Part shown: piece after piece, positions 1-10,700 of the stretch | Layout: each line of letters begins with the position of its first letter | Numbering within the stretch: the stretch's first letter is position 1 | Assembly (NCBI GenBank): GCA_013397695.1 | Contig: VYZI01000143.1 | Span: 1,324,869 to 1,388,868 of the forward strand | Length of the DNA stretch: 64,000 bases | From: Centropus unirufus | Taxonomy: Eukaryota > Chordata > Aves > Cuculiformes > Centropidae | Direction: 5' to 3' | The notes under the pieces: model-generated | Database searches by the model: none | Told to the model about the DNA's origin: nothing | Seen by the model: the letters and a program-made list of their open reading frames with translations, nothing else | Program-made: the position numbers and the translations under genes

Positions 1-1400
1 AAAAAAAAAAAGAAAGGAAGAAAGGAGAAAATGTTCATTCCCGCTCAAAAGCAGCCTCTTTTTAAAATCGCTGGGAGCTCGCTCGTTTCGCCACCTACCC
101 GAGTAACCACCAGACATTCACCTCTATTGAAGCGCTTACCCTTTAAATCCAGGTTTCGAGCAGAACTCCAACTGTGTGTAAAACCAGAGAGTCATCTGAT
201 GCGTGATGGGGAGCGGGCTCTGGGCAGCAGAAAGCAGCTTTCTCTCCTGGTACCGGATTACCATGTTAACAAACCCTGGGAAGGGACCCCGGCGCCTCTG
301 GCTGGCCATGTCTCGTTGCTTTCACACATCGGCGGCTGCTCTTGCTTCCCATGTCCCCGGCGATCGCCTCTCAGATGAATGTGGGCTTCCAGAAAAGGAG
401 TCGGGGGGGAGAAGAGGAAAAAAAAATCGCCTAATGCAATCAAATCGATCTGATCTACACCATCTGTCGCCTGCCACTACACACAAGCGTTAAAATAGGA
501 AAACGGGAGACACTGACAGCTCAGGAAGGTTGTTCTGCGGAGTTCATTTTTAGCAGAGCATAATTGGGTATGGACAGCACACAGTTACCAAAGCTGCTGT
601 TAACCATCCAGTAGAGGATCCCAAACATGCTAATGGTGGATTAATTGAGGAAGATCTGACGTGCAAGCATCATAGTCTCTTATTCATGACTTCCCAATGG
701 GAAAGGACCAATGCCGTGTGGGACTATGGTAACACAGAGTCAAAGAGCTGCTAAGAAAATGGCTCTGTGTTCATAGCACCTCTCTCTGATAACAAACATA
801 TGTCGACCAGAACCGTTTAGCAGGATGGGGCAAATGAAATTTTCTTAGCTGAGGTTAGCAATTCCCATTGCTTGCACTTAAAGACAAGTAAAAAATGGAC
901 TGCGGGTATATGGTACTTTCGAATGCCTGTCTCAGGATTTGCAGATAGTAAAAGCAGACGGTTCCTGCTCAGATGGGGAGATTAAACCCCAAACTTTACT
1001 TTTTACTGTGACCAAAGTGCATCCATAGAAAGGCTCTAAGCATGCAGTGCTGCTAATTTCATCAGGAATGACGCAAGGTCGTTTTAATGCCAGAAAACAT
1101 TTGACTTTTTCCAGTGGGAATGGCTTTTGGGCAAGACATTTCCGATCACTGAAATTTGACATAATCCCAGATAAACATGATTTGGGGAGAGGGGGAGGAA
1201 GAGGGCGGTGAGTTGGGAAGAGACAGTGTGCATCCAGACCTGCAATCACCCCTGCTTCCAACACTCCAATTTGCTCGCGTTTTCTAGTCTTCCCTGAATA
1301 ATGAGGTTATAGAGACGTATATGTAATTATTAAAGCAGTATATGTACACAAGCCCCAGACGTCTACTGCAGCTGCGTCTACACGTACAGACGGGGAGACA
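1..1400. other. Non-coding stretch at window start
   Basis: The first 30 bases are an A/G-rich tract that starts with 12 A's. The rest is mixed-composition single-copy-looking DNA with scattered CpGs. The open frames here (up to about 115 codons) overlap on both strands and show no domain, signal peptide or motif I recognise. A segment near 425-500 and another near 530-700 have the uneven, TAAT/ATCAAT-containing texture often seen in conserved non-coding DNA beside developmental genes, but conservation cannot be judged without an alignment. Confidence 0.5.
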
Positions 1401-1489
1401 AAGTGCGCCCGTCAGGGTGCTCTTTTCCAGTCCCTAATAAATCCATCATCACCGGGGGAAAGGGCTGCTAGAACAAACGGAAGGCGAAT

Positions 1490-1700
1490 TCCTCCCAGCC
1501 CGCCCCAACCCTGGGCGAAGGCGCCGTACCGCGCTGCCTGCGAAGCGGGTAGGGAGAGCGGGGCCGAGCGCTGTCCGCCCTCCCGGTGCTGAACGGCGGC
1601 CTCCGGGCCCCACAGACAATGGCCAGGCGCGACGCGCCCCTCACCACCGCGCAGGGCGGCTGCCGCCTCCTCCTGCAAAGTCTGTCCGGTCGCCCTGTCA
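1490..1700. promoter_or_regulatory. Small CpG-rich cluster
   Basis: CpGs are dense here compared with the surrounding AT-rich DNA (for example GCCGTACCGCGC, GGCGCGACGCGCC), with high GC over roughly 200 bp. Two minus-strand frames of 77 and 88 codons cross it; they are arginine/alanine/glycine-rich and look like the stop-poor translation of GC-rich DNA rather than proteins. It may be a minor CpG island or a shore of the larger island at 3000-3600. Direction of any transcription is not visible. Confidence 0.6.
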
Positions 1701-1704
1701 ATCG

Positions 1705-1925
1705 CTACAACAATTAGGAAAGCTCCCGTTCGTTTCCACCTCTTCTATCTGATTAGCAGAGAATAATAACGCTAATAATACGAATCTAAGCGGCTAAATG
1801 TAAATGTTCCGGTAAACAATTAGTGTTTAGGGTAATTCTGGAGTTAACAGCATGCTTCTCCTGGAAGTTTGTGTTAATCTCTTTAGAACAAATCTAACAG
1901 TTATGAATTAGATTAGCCTTGAAAA
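1705..1925. promoter_or_regulatory. Cluster of TAAT/ATTA homeodomain-type cores
   Basis: About nine TAAT/ATTA cores lie within roughly 210 bp: CAATTAGG near 1711, GATTAG at 1751, AATAATAA and CTAATAAT around 1762-1780, AATTAG near 1818, GGTAATT near 1831, GTTAATC near 1873, and GAATTAGATTAG at about 1905-1916. TAAT is the core site of many homeodomain proteins. The position between two CpG-rich segments makes an enhancer or promoter-proximal element plausible. AT-rich DNA gives such cores by chance too, so the regulatory role is inference. Confidence 0.35.
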
Positions 1926-2084
1926 CGTAGCCTAAAGACAAATCAAACAATTTACCCGATCTTTTGTTTCAATATACATCAATTAAGCACCGTTGCCTAC
2001 CTACACAGCATTCTTGGGTCCCGGCCACGGTGCCAAGCAAACGAGCCTCGCCGTCTTTGTTAGCATTTGCGTCCAACTATTGCC

Positions 2085-2205
2085 CTCTGCAGGTCAAGTC
2101 CCCGCCGCTGCCGAGCGGGCGGCGGGCGGAAGCCGCTGGGCTCGGCGCCCCCAGACCTCCGCTTCGAAAAAGATCCAGCTTTTGTGGGGTTTGATTCTTC
2201 ACTAT
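2085..2205. promoter_or_regulatory. Second small CpG-rich cluster
   Basis: A short GC-rich block with CCGCCGCTGCCGAGCGGGCG and several further CpGs. The overlapping open frames on both strands (68-109 codons) have no recognisable domain and are best explained by base composition. It sits between the TAAT cluster and the main CpG island. Confidence 0.5.
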
Positions 2206-2209
2206 GAGG

Positions 2210-2990
2210 ACTCGGACGAGTTTCTTGAGGATAGGCTACGAGCGGGGAGAGCAGGGCATAGAGCACTGCTCTGTCCTCAGCCCCTCTGCCAATCCCGGCC
2301 AGCAGAGCAGAAGGCAGGATAAGGGAAGGTGCTACTCAAGACATGTTTTATTTCTCCCCTTCTCTCAATACGATTACGGGAAGCTTCCTAGGCAAAGCCT
2401 ACCCCTTCACCGGGTTTGCCGAGGAACGAGGCAACAACTTAGCATCAAACAGGGCTAGGTGGGTGCCGGTACTCAGGATCCCGTCTGACTCCCCCCAGCC
2501 AAGCAACTTTTCCCCGGGTACAACTTGAGAGTTTACCTCTCCCTCTCGGTTTCATAAAAGTTCCTGGGAAGCCAAGCGGACTGCGTTGGTGGCTGCGAGG
2601 GGGGCAGCCGGGCAGCAGCCCCTGCCCCTCTCCCTTCCCCTGGCCCCAGTCCGTTCCCGTACCGCAAAGGGACGCTTTCTGCTCCTGCGAAGACAGCGGA
2701 AACTTTGGGTACCGCCCGGTGTCACTCCCGCAGCCACACTCTGACGTGCCCCCGCATGCCACGGCACCACTTCACAGTTGCTACACGAAATGCTGTACCA
2801 GAGGAAAAAAAGACAACCCCAAAGCCAGCCCAGTGTCAAAGCTATCTAGTCATCGTTACTTGTAATTCAGGAGTGTCAATGCCCAATAAAAGGTGGCATT
2901 CTTTCATCCCTTTCTTTTCCCACCACGTCTGAACACCAGGTTGTAAGGATTCGCTTTATTCCCTCTTTCTGCTTTCTACCTGGGGTGAAC
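2210..2990. other. Non-coding spacer before CpG island
   Basis: Mixed-composition DNA with moderate CpG content (2280-2720) grading into lower-GC sequence at 2780-2990. Overlapping frames of 61-105 codons on both strands carry no recognisable protein motif. No repeat family is recognisable. Confidence 0.45.
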
Positions 2991-3369
2991 ACCGGTCACA
3001 CGGGCTTCAGCATCCCCTCCGGCACCGGAGCCGCGGCTCCTACGGGCAGCCGCGCCACGCCGCCCGCGGCACCCGTGGCTGCCCGTTACCGTTAATAACG
3101 AGACAGTCCTTTCCTGGGAGCTCTTGCTCCGCGCCGGAGCTTCCTGCCGCAGGCTGCCCGAGGAGGCACCCCGAGCTGCCGCAGAGGCGGCCTTTTGTCT
3201 CCCGGCAGCCGCCGCCTCACCCAGCTGTGAGCGGCCGCTCCACCGACCTCGCATCCCCGTCCCGGGGCAGCAGCGGCGCGCGGCGGCGGGGGGACCAGCG
3301 CGTTCCGTGCCGCGCCCGGAGGGGCTGCGGGCGCCGGGCCGGACCGCGCGGCCCCAGCCTGCGCAGCGG

Positions 3370-3383
3370 AGCCCCCTGCTGGC
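3370..3383 (-). promoter_or_regulatory. CTCF-like core motif
   Basis: The plus strand reads AGCCCCCTGCTGGC, one base away from the classical GCCCCCTGCTGGC-type CTCF core preceded by C (written here as the reverse complement of the usual CCAGCAGGGGGC form). It lies inside the CpG island, 25 bp before a G-quadruplex motif. CTCF sites at islands often act as domain boundaries; binding here is untested. Confidence 0.4.
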
Positions 3384-3407
3384 CTTCCGCGGCACCGCAG
3401 CCCGCGC

Positions 3408-3432
3408 GGGCGGGGAGCGGGCGGGGAGCGGG
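3408..3432 (+). promoter_or_regulatory. G-quadruplex motif with two Sp1 boxes
   Basis: Five G-runs (GGG, GGGG, GGG, GGGG, GGG) are separated by loops of 1, 3, 1 and 3 bases, created by a tandem duplication of the 11-mer GGGCGGGGAGC. This fits the standard G3+N1-7 rule with a spare run. Each unit also contains the Sp1/KLF box GGGCGGGG. Such motifs are frequent at active vertebrate promoters. Confidence 0.7.
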
Positions 3433-3600
3433 CGCTGCCCCGGCGGCAGAGCGCAGCGCGGAAGAGGGTTCGGGGGTGCGTGGGGCAGCGCATCCCGCCC
3501 GGGCTGCTTCCAGGAGACGCGGCTTGGCTCAGGGAGGCCGGGCAAGCAAGACGAGCGGCGCACCCACCCCTTCCCCGTGGCGGGGTGGGAGGGCATGTGG

Positions 3601-4723
3601 GGAGCGTCAGCGCCTGCGTCCCGTGTTTCGGAGCAGAGCAGGTTGCCTGCTCTCAGAAACAACTGCCCAGGGAGAGCCACCAGCAGGTTCTTGGCAGCGC
3701 CTCCCCACCCTGGGTGCTGCACAGGTGGGGCACAGGTGGGTCTTCAGCCACGTGGGAAGCCATGCGTGGTCCCCAGCTAGCTGCTCCGGCACGCATCCGT
3801 CCCTGTTCTCCCATCCTCTTCAGCGATCAATGAGCTCCACATTCAGCGCTACCGTGAGCTGTTTCATCTCTATTCCTACACGGGCGCTTAAGAGCAGCGA
3901 AGGATTACCTGGAGTTGCCAGAGAACAACTCAAGTGCTGGCTTGGTGGGATTGTCAGGGAACAGAAGATACTCCCTAAATGGATGACACTAAAAAAATGA
4001 AATATATTTGATGCAAAGTGAGATGTATTGTGCCTGGCTACTCTTTTTATTTTTTTTTCCAGAATATCACCAACAAGTTCCAACTTGATCTGGCTGCTAC
4101 CTGGGAACGCTGGACTTGTGTGGCCTGAGCATCTTGCTCTTTGGTTGTCTCTGGCTTGACACCCAGTTCATAAACTTTCCAAGACCCATTTATAAGGTGC
4201 TTTCTCTGGCTCTACTCTTCCCCTTGGAAACTGTTCCAGAATCTCATAACTCAGCTTCTTAAGATTTTCAGACTACATTTATTAGGGGCCCGCTTATATC
4301 CATTTGTTCAGATGCCAGTTGTGTCCTTGAACTTAATTAGTTCTGATATTTACTCCCCTCACAGTGTACTAATATCCATTCTCATAATTTCTTTTGCTTA
4401 AATCAAGCTTTTCGGTCTTGTCTCATAAGATAGAATCTTCATTTCCCTGATTATCACCATATCCTAGCAACTTATGAAAACTGGGTCGTGACCAACACCC
4501 AGAAATTACAGTTTTCAAAAGGGTTCATTAGTCTATCCATTTTCAGTTTGACCAAGACACAAGGAGGGAGAATGATTAGCATAAGGTCAGACAAACCACA
4601 ATTCTCCTGACTTCAAGTTCTTTCGCAATCTATCAGGGACATGAGTTCTGAAAGGCTTGTGGTTTATAACTTGGCATTACATCAATGCACATTTATATAC
4701 CTATATATCATCTTCTGGAGGGG
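3601..4723. other. Non-coding transition out of CpG island
   Basis: GC falls quickly after about 3800 and CpGs become rare. Open frames at 3480-4000 are continuations of the GC-rich region frames. From 4000 to 4720 the DNA is AT-rich with no repeat or exon that I recognise. Confidence 0.5.
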
Positions 4724-4885
4724 AAGAGTGGCCTTGTAGTTAAGAGGGGACATTAGAAATCCGGAGATTTCACTTTGAACACCAGGTCTGCCATAGGCAA
4801 AAGGTAACTTTGGCAAGTTCTTTAGTCTTTTGTCGTATTTCACCAATTTTAAAAGGGGGACAGCAATACTCCTATTCTCGCCTCT
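4724..4885 (+). repeat. MIR-like tRNA-derived SINE remnant
   Basis: The order of segments follows the MIR family: a tRNA-like head with GTAGTTAAGAGG (compare the family's GTGGTTAAGAG), a B-box-like ACTTTGAACACC, CAGGTCTGCCA, then TTTGGCAAGTTCTTTAGTC (family: TTGGGCAAGTTACTTAACC) and a tail resembling the CTGTAAAATGGGGATAATA block (here TTTTAAAAGGGGGACAGCAATA). Substitutions throughout indicate great age. The family (MIR, CORE-SINE) is ancient in amniotes and non-autonomous, depending on L2 machinery. A related amniote SINE is the alternative. Confidence 0.65.
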
Positions 4886-7650
4886 TTTCCCCTTCCTGCA
4901 TACCCATCTGCATCGTATGCACTCAGACCATGTGCCTCCTTTCTGGGCACTCCAAATGCATCTGGACTCTTAGACTCACGGTTAAAAATAGCCCCTACTC
5001 TTATAAGATCTACTTTTAGGAAAGCCGTTAGTAAGCACAGCAGGCACTGGAATTCCTGAGATGCACAGCCCATTGATTATGTTAAAAACATTCTCTCTTA
5101 CTAAACTAAACCCAGGGACCAGCAGTAAAGTCAGAGACATTTAACAGCAAAACTGTATCCCGACTTCTGTTTTTCAAGTCTTTGCCTAGTTGAAGACCAA
5201 GTAAAAGATTTATAATTGTTACATATTAAACATGTGCACCTTTCCTTTAACATCTTTTCTTTTTGCACCAGTTTTTACTTCAGACAGCACAGAAACTGGT
5301 CTAAAACTGGAAGACATAGCAGCCCCATAGCTGGAGTCGTCTTGGTAATAACAGAAAGTACCATTGTCCTGCCCTGGTAATCCAAGTGTGGAAGATTAAG
5401 GCTGAACACAGAAATAGAGAGCACTCTGTTGGGCTGAGGTGAAGCAATGATATTTATGGGAGTAATTATCACAGAGAAAAACTGGCAAAATATGATTACA
5501 GCAAATTGTAACTCTCTCAGATATGTTCTTCATTGTTAGAAATAGCTCAGCTGAGACCAAACCAATATGAACAACAGACTGGGATTGTCAGACATTGATT
5601 CTCTAGAGGCTGATACCATCAGACCCTTTGAGCAGAACAGAATCCAACTTCAGCGCGTTAGAGAGCTGGGTGTCAGCTGCCTGCATCTCCTCTCAGCCAT
5701 TCTTGTTATGTAAAAACAACCTAACAAAATGAGAGCTGCTGGGCTCCCCTCGGGGAAAGCTCACCTGGAAATGCTGCCCTTAAAGACCACTGGCAGGAGA
5801 GGGTGCAGTCTCTCAGAGCCAGGCAGTTCCCCTACACTCTTCTATCAGCAGTCATAGCTAAGGAGTGCTGCTGAGCAGCTGGCAGAAGATAACTTGAGTT
5901 TCAGAGCACAACTGTGTGGACATAGCACAGAGACATGACCATGCACAACACCCATCACTGCACTGGTGTTGCCTTTCCATCTGTTACCGTTGTTCCTCTC
6001 TCAGCCTCAGCTCCTCTGTTTGCTAAAGGTGATGCTCCTGCCACGGGCACAGCTATAGACTCACCTCGGCCTGCAAAGGGTGAGGAGGAGTGTGGTTAGA
6101 TGATGGAATCTGCTGGAGGAACCACAGCAGCCCAAAGCTGGTGGGGCCCCAAAAAGCTATAATGAGGCCCTATATATATATAATATAATATATATAATAA
6201 GGCCCAAAAGCTATAATGGGGTGTCAAGTCTCAGAACCTTAAAGGAAATGAAAAGGAACTGTAAGCTTTGCAAGCCTGGGGAGGTGTAGGAAGGAGAGGT
6301 ATAGCTAAGAAAAGTTGGCCTCAAAGAGACGCAACTGCTTCAGCAGGACTTCTGTTTGATCTGCATGCAGAGAGGTCTAAACATGGCTTATGCAGACAAA
6401 TTTTATGCTTTTGTATTTCTGTGATGTCTTGGCTTGATGCAAGTCTTCTGCACCAAGTGAATTGTCTCTCTGAGTCAGTTATATTTGGGGAGGGATATTC
6501 ACCACACTTCCATGACAAATTATTTTATATGCTTCATACAGCTAACATCTTGCAGCTGATGTTTAGAAATATTTGGCAGCAATAACCAATATTGTATAAA
6601 AATATCATTTAATAAAGTAGTGAACTTGTAATTTAAATGTACCTACCCCATGGATCAGAGGCATCAAAGTAGTTCTTCAGGCAGCTTAAGAGCTCTGTAG
6701 GTGTTTTTGCTGCTCTCAAACAGACTGTGAGAAGAATTATAAATGGTATTTACCTTTTAATTAAACAAAACATCTTGCAAATTAAACACATGCTCTTGCA
6801 CATTGAAATTTAGTTAGCACCCATTTTTATTGTGCATCCTATGGCTTTCTGACAACCTATCGAATTCACAGCCAAACCTAAACATGAATTGCTGATTCCC
6901 TTTTCCATTATATTTTTACATCATGTGTTAGACTTGATCACATCCGAGAGGAGAAACATTAAGTAATTGACCACAAATATATAAGCAGATCTCCTACTTA
7001 ATATCCTTCTTGCTTAAGGAAATCCAACAAAGCACCAAAAAATATTGGTGGGTCCTGGTTATGGCAGAGAAACAGTTTTGGACACTTGTGTGACATAAAT
7101 CTTATTATCTTGCATAGAAAATTTGACAGTGAATGGCAGAACACCTTAAAGGGATTTAAGAAAATAAAGGCAACAGCTTTCACATGAATACAGAGTCTAG
7201 TTCCTAATAGTTACAAGCTCCTTTTCTTTTTTTTTTTTTTTACATGCATCCTTGTAATTTAATATTTACAATTCATCGCAGTGCTGATTCTTGGTCATTT
7301 TCTCACCATCAGATTCTCTATACGTGGACATACATGTCCTTTCTAATTAGTATATATTTGAACATTTAATCTCATATCCTCTCCACCTTATTATGCAGTT
7401 ACACATTGATCTATTCTGTTTCAACGAATGCTTTTGGTAAAACCATTAAACCTAAATAAAACATTAATTCACAATGTCTTTAATAATAGGTAAATATAAA
7501 TGTCCTGCAGAGAAAGATTAACCATTGAGATTATGTTTTTAGATACACATACATGAACACTGTACATCTTTTATTATGCATAACACCTTGCATATAGGGA
7601 ATGTCAAAGACCTTTTTGGAGGCATTGACACCTTTACAACACTGATAAAT
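4886..7650. other. Non-coding AT-rich stretch
   Basis: No exon or complete repeat is recognisable. The only structured piece is the (TA)n tract at about 6171-6199 between two direct repeats. A weak L2/MIR-tail-like string (CCTCAGCTCCTCTGTTTGC) occurs near 6004-6024 but is too short to call. A T-run lies at 7227-7241. Confidence 0.5.
6145..6218. repeat. (TA)n tract flanked by ~20-bp direct repeat
   Basis: An imperfect TA/TAA run of about 29 bp (6171-6199) is bracketed by near-identical copies of GGCCCCAAAAAGCTATAATG (6145-6164) and GGCCCAAAAGCTATAATG (6201-6218). The copies differ by one C and one A. This may be a segmental micro-duplication with microsatellite expansion, or a target-site duplication around a lost insertion. 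Confidence 0.85.
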
Positions 7651-7748
7651 GTTAGATCCATTTTATCCTTGAAGGAACAGAAACATTGCAGAACTTGCTC
7701 AAGAAAACAGTGAGACAGCTGCAGACAGAGCAAGACCTGAGGTCTCGG
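7650..7748 (-). repeat. MIR-like SINE/L2 tail remnant, reverse
   Basis: The plus strand reads as the reverse complement of the conserved MIR core and head: ATCCATTTTATCCTTGAAGG (compare CCCATTTTACAGATGAGG), then GAACTTGCTCAAG (compare TGACTTGCCCAAG), GTGAGACAGCTG (compare TCACACAGCT) and AGACCTGAGGTCT (compare AACCCAGGTCT). The order and spacing agree with the family, while individual positions are heavily substituted. Family assignment by eye only. Confidence 0.5.
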
Positions 7749-10700
7749 CACCTCACCTGAAGCCCATTGGAAGGCAATACGAAAGGCAGGTTGTATTTGC
7801 AGACCCCAATTCTAGGTCTGACCTTCCACCACTCGCTCATCATTTTTCAGCAGCAATTAGGGTGGTGCTGTGTCTTCACCTGATATTTGTGTTTATTAGT
7901 TAACTTAGTTGAGATTTAATACATTTGAAATGAAGGTCTTCCAGTGTTGAAACAGGCGACGAAGGACACACCTTTTAGAAACCGTCATACTGATACTGAA
8001 GACAAAGAAAGTACTTATTCAAAATGTTTTAAGTAGAATGGCTTCATATTTGAAGTAGGAGATATCCAAGTGGTTGTATTTCTTAAAACACAGAATAAAA
8101 AGAATAAAGAGGTTGCTATTTGCATAGTAGAATTAAAACATCCCTACTACAGGTATGTAGAAAGATATCTTAGGGTTTAATTTAAAGCAAACTTATCACA
8201 GGTTTCAGACAATTGGGGATAAATGTATTAATACAAACATTGAGAGCCATTTAAAAAGCTCATAATGTAACTTGTAGTTTTGACACATACCAGATTTGCT
8301 TTGAGAAGAAACCAAAACACAATAACAGTACAGCAAAACTCCCTCATACAGTTTAGAAGAGTGTAAGATGGTGATAAAGACTATTTCAAAGCAAGAGTAT
8401 TCATATGGTTGTCAGCCTGTTTTCCATACCATTCAGTGGAAGAACTAGAATTGTTGTAAGCATCTAGCTTTGTATTGACAGTCTCTGGGAATTCAGGGCA
8501 TATCCCACACTGCCTCCTCTGAATATTTTCCACTTTAGTCAATGGTATTTCCAAGGGGAAAAAACCTTCTGATCAGGCCAAGAACTTTTGCAAATATTGG
8601 CTTTACTTCTGCCCAAATCTCCTTTACACTTCAGCAGAGAAAGAGATTTTGTTTAGGTTTTTTGGGTTTTTTTTTTCCTCAGGTCCAATTATTGATCTGC
8701 AAAGTTCCACTTCGTTTACGCAAGATTTATGCAAGAAATGGAAGAAATCAAGTTTGTTTTTGCTTGAGATATCTTCTAATATATGGTCATAGTAGCACTT
8801 ATTAAAAGAATTAATATGATTAAAAGCTACCCTGAAAAATATAAATAGCATCAAATGATATCCAAGTGTTGATAAATACAAAATGGAAAGCAAGTGACTC
8901 CTTTATGCATTTTAAAATAAAAATAATATATGCGCCATATTTTACACAGATATTTTCAGTATAATTTTATATTAGTCCAAGAACTACAAGAGAAATCCCT
9001 TCTCTCTCAATTTCTGGCTTGAGAGAAACTCCTATTCAGTCAGTAAGGATTTTCAATAAGCAGAAAATTATTAAGGATTTTGGAGTACATTGCCTGGGTC
9101 AGAGGTGTCTTTGGAAACAAGACAAGTCCATGAATTTTCAGATTTTTTTTCCATGGCAGCTGAATACAAGTTGGAGAGTTTCCAAATCCAAGAACAAAGC
9201 ATTGTTACAACCATGTTTACAGCAAGCTGTGGCACAGCCCCGAGGAAAGAGCCAGAATGGCTACAGCTTCATTGGAAAAGTTTGGCTAGCATAACAAATA
9301 GTGTAGAGCTCTTACACAAATGCGAAATATAGTTTTTATTTGAAGATGATCTAGTTTTTAATTAAGAGCTTGCTCTAACTTGAGTCCCTGTTTTGCTGGG
9401 TTTTCTGCACAGTCAAGTGAACTACCGCCGTTTCTAAGATCTGAGAGCGTTAATCTCCACTTCAATCATCCTTAATTGCTGAGTTCTTCCAGCTTTTAGT
9501 AGATCCAAATAAGGCCATGCAACAGGATTACCTTTTGTATACTGCTTTACCATAGAGGATCTCTGCTTTGCTTAAAGGCAGGCATGTTGTTCCTGAGAAA
9601 TCAAGCAGGCAGGGCTCTCAAACAGGTGTCTTAGCTTAGGTCTGCAGTAAAATGAAGCGCACTTTGTATATGCTAACATTCACATAAAGTATGTGAGGAG
9701 TGCTGCAAGAGAAAGTTTGCTTGTAGGAGCATATGTATCATTCTCTTTGATATATATCTTCCATTTTCTGATCCCGTTACTTCAGATCAGCTCTCAGACT
9801 TGTATCTTAAAATGTCAGTCCAAAGGGAAAGTCCCTATTTACAGGCTGAATTAAGAGCTTTAACGAAGGCAAGGCAGAAAACCTTTCATTTACTGTATAA
9901 GAAAAAGAACTTCTGTATTTTATCTCTTGCCAGTATCTTCCTAATCTCTTTTTCACTTTCTCTTCCCCTCCAAACATAAAGTAGAATGGGAAGTTCCCAT
10001 TTTGCAGCACGGATCAAGAAAAGAAAAAAGCATACTGTGCAACTTTCCCTTTTTGCCTCTAATGGGTTTACTTTTGCTTCACCCCTCAGGGCTCCTGGAA
10101 GCATATGTGTTCAGCTGAAACATCGCTCTACTGCCTTGTTAGACCTTTCCCAAGACTTTTCTTCAGAAATGGGTATTTGGAAGAGAACAAGACTGGAAGG
10201 CAAGGGAAGGTCTGAAGCAGAGTTGATCTCAGCTGAGCCAAAGACCGGTCCCTCTCCACAGCAGGGGCAAAGGGAGAAGATGCACCAATGACTGGTGGAG
10301 GGAGCAGGCAGTGGGCAGAGAATTGTACAGCATAGTAGGACTTGCAGCAAGGGAGAACAAAGCAGATAAGACCAAGAGAATTAATAGTGCAGTGCATGGA
10401 GTGAGCATGGTGAGGACCAAGAGAGCCTGTTCTCTCAGGCAGCCTCCATGCAGGACCTCCTGCCAGGGCCTCACTGAAACAAGCACAAGTCCCCAGAGAT
10501 TCATCAAGAAAGGGATGAAAAAGGACTTCTCCACCTTAGATTATTTATTTTTGGGCAGACCAAACAAATAGTTAAAAGTTACTCAAGTCTAATCAAAACT
10601 TTCTATTTTTTTAGATGTCAGAATGTTTGCTTTATTTTTTTTAAAATCTATTAATTTACCATAACACTGTGAAACGAAAGTGTTCATTTCAAAATGGACG

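Larger units (their letters stand above)
2995..3600. promoter_or_regulatory. CpG island, putative promoter or boundary
   Basis: A hand count over 3001-3600 gives roughly 80 CpG dinucleotides, about one per 7-8 bp, against near absence in most of the window. GC is very high, with Sp1-type GGGCGGGG boxes at 3408-3415 and 3419-3426 and a CTCF-like core at 3370-3383. Islands of this kind normally mark promoters or developmental regulatory DNA in vertebrates. I see no TATA box and no certain splice donor, so neither strand nor transcription start can be set. The long frames through it (133-257 codons on both strands, rich in R, A, G, P) are composition artefacts: they overlap each other and contain no domain. 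Confidence 0.88.

Noticed and set aside
2976..4000. Frames of 133-257 codons on both strands across the CpG island
   Set aside because: They overlap each other on opposite strands, are R/A/G/P-rich, lack any domain, and are expected where GC-rich DNA has few stop codons.
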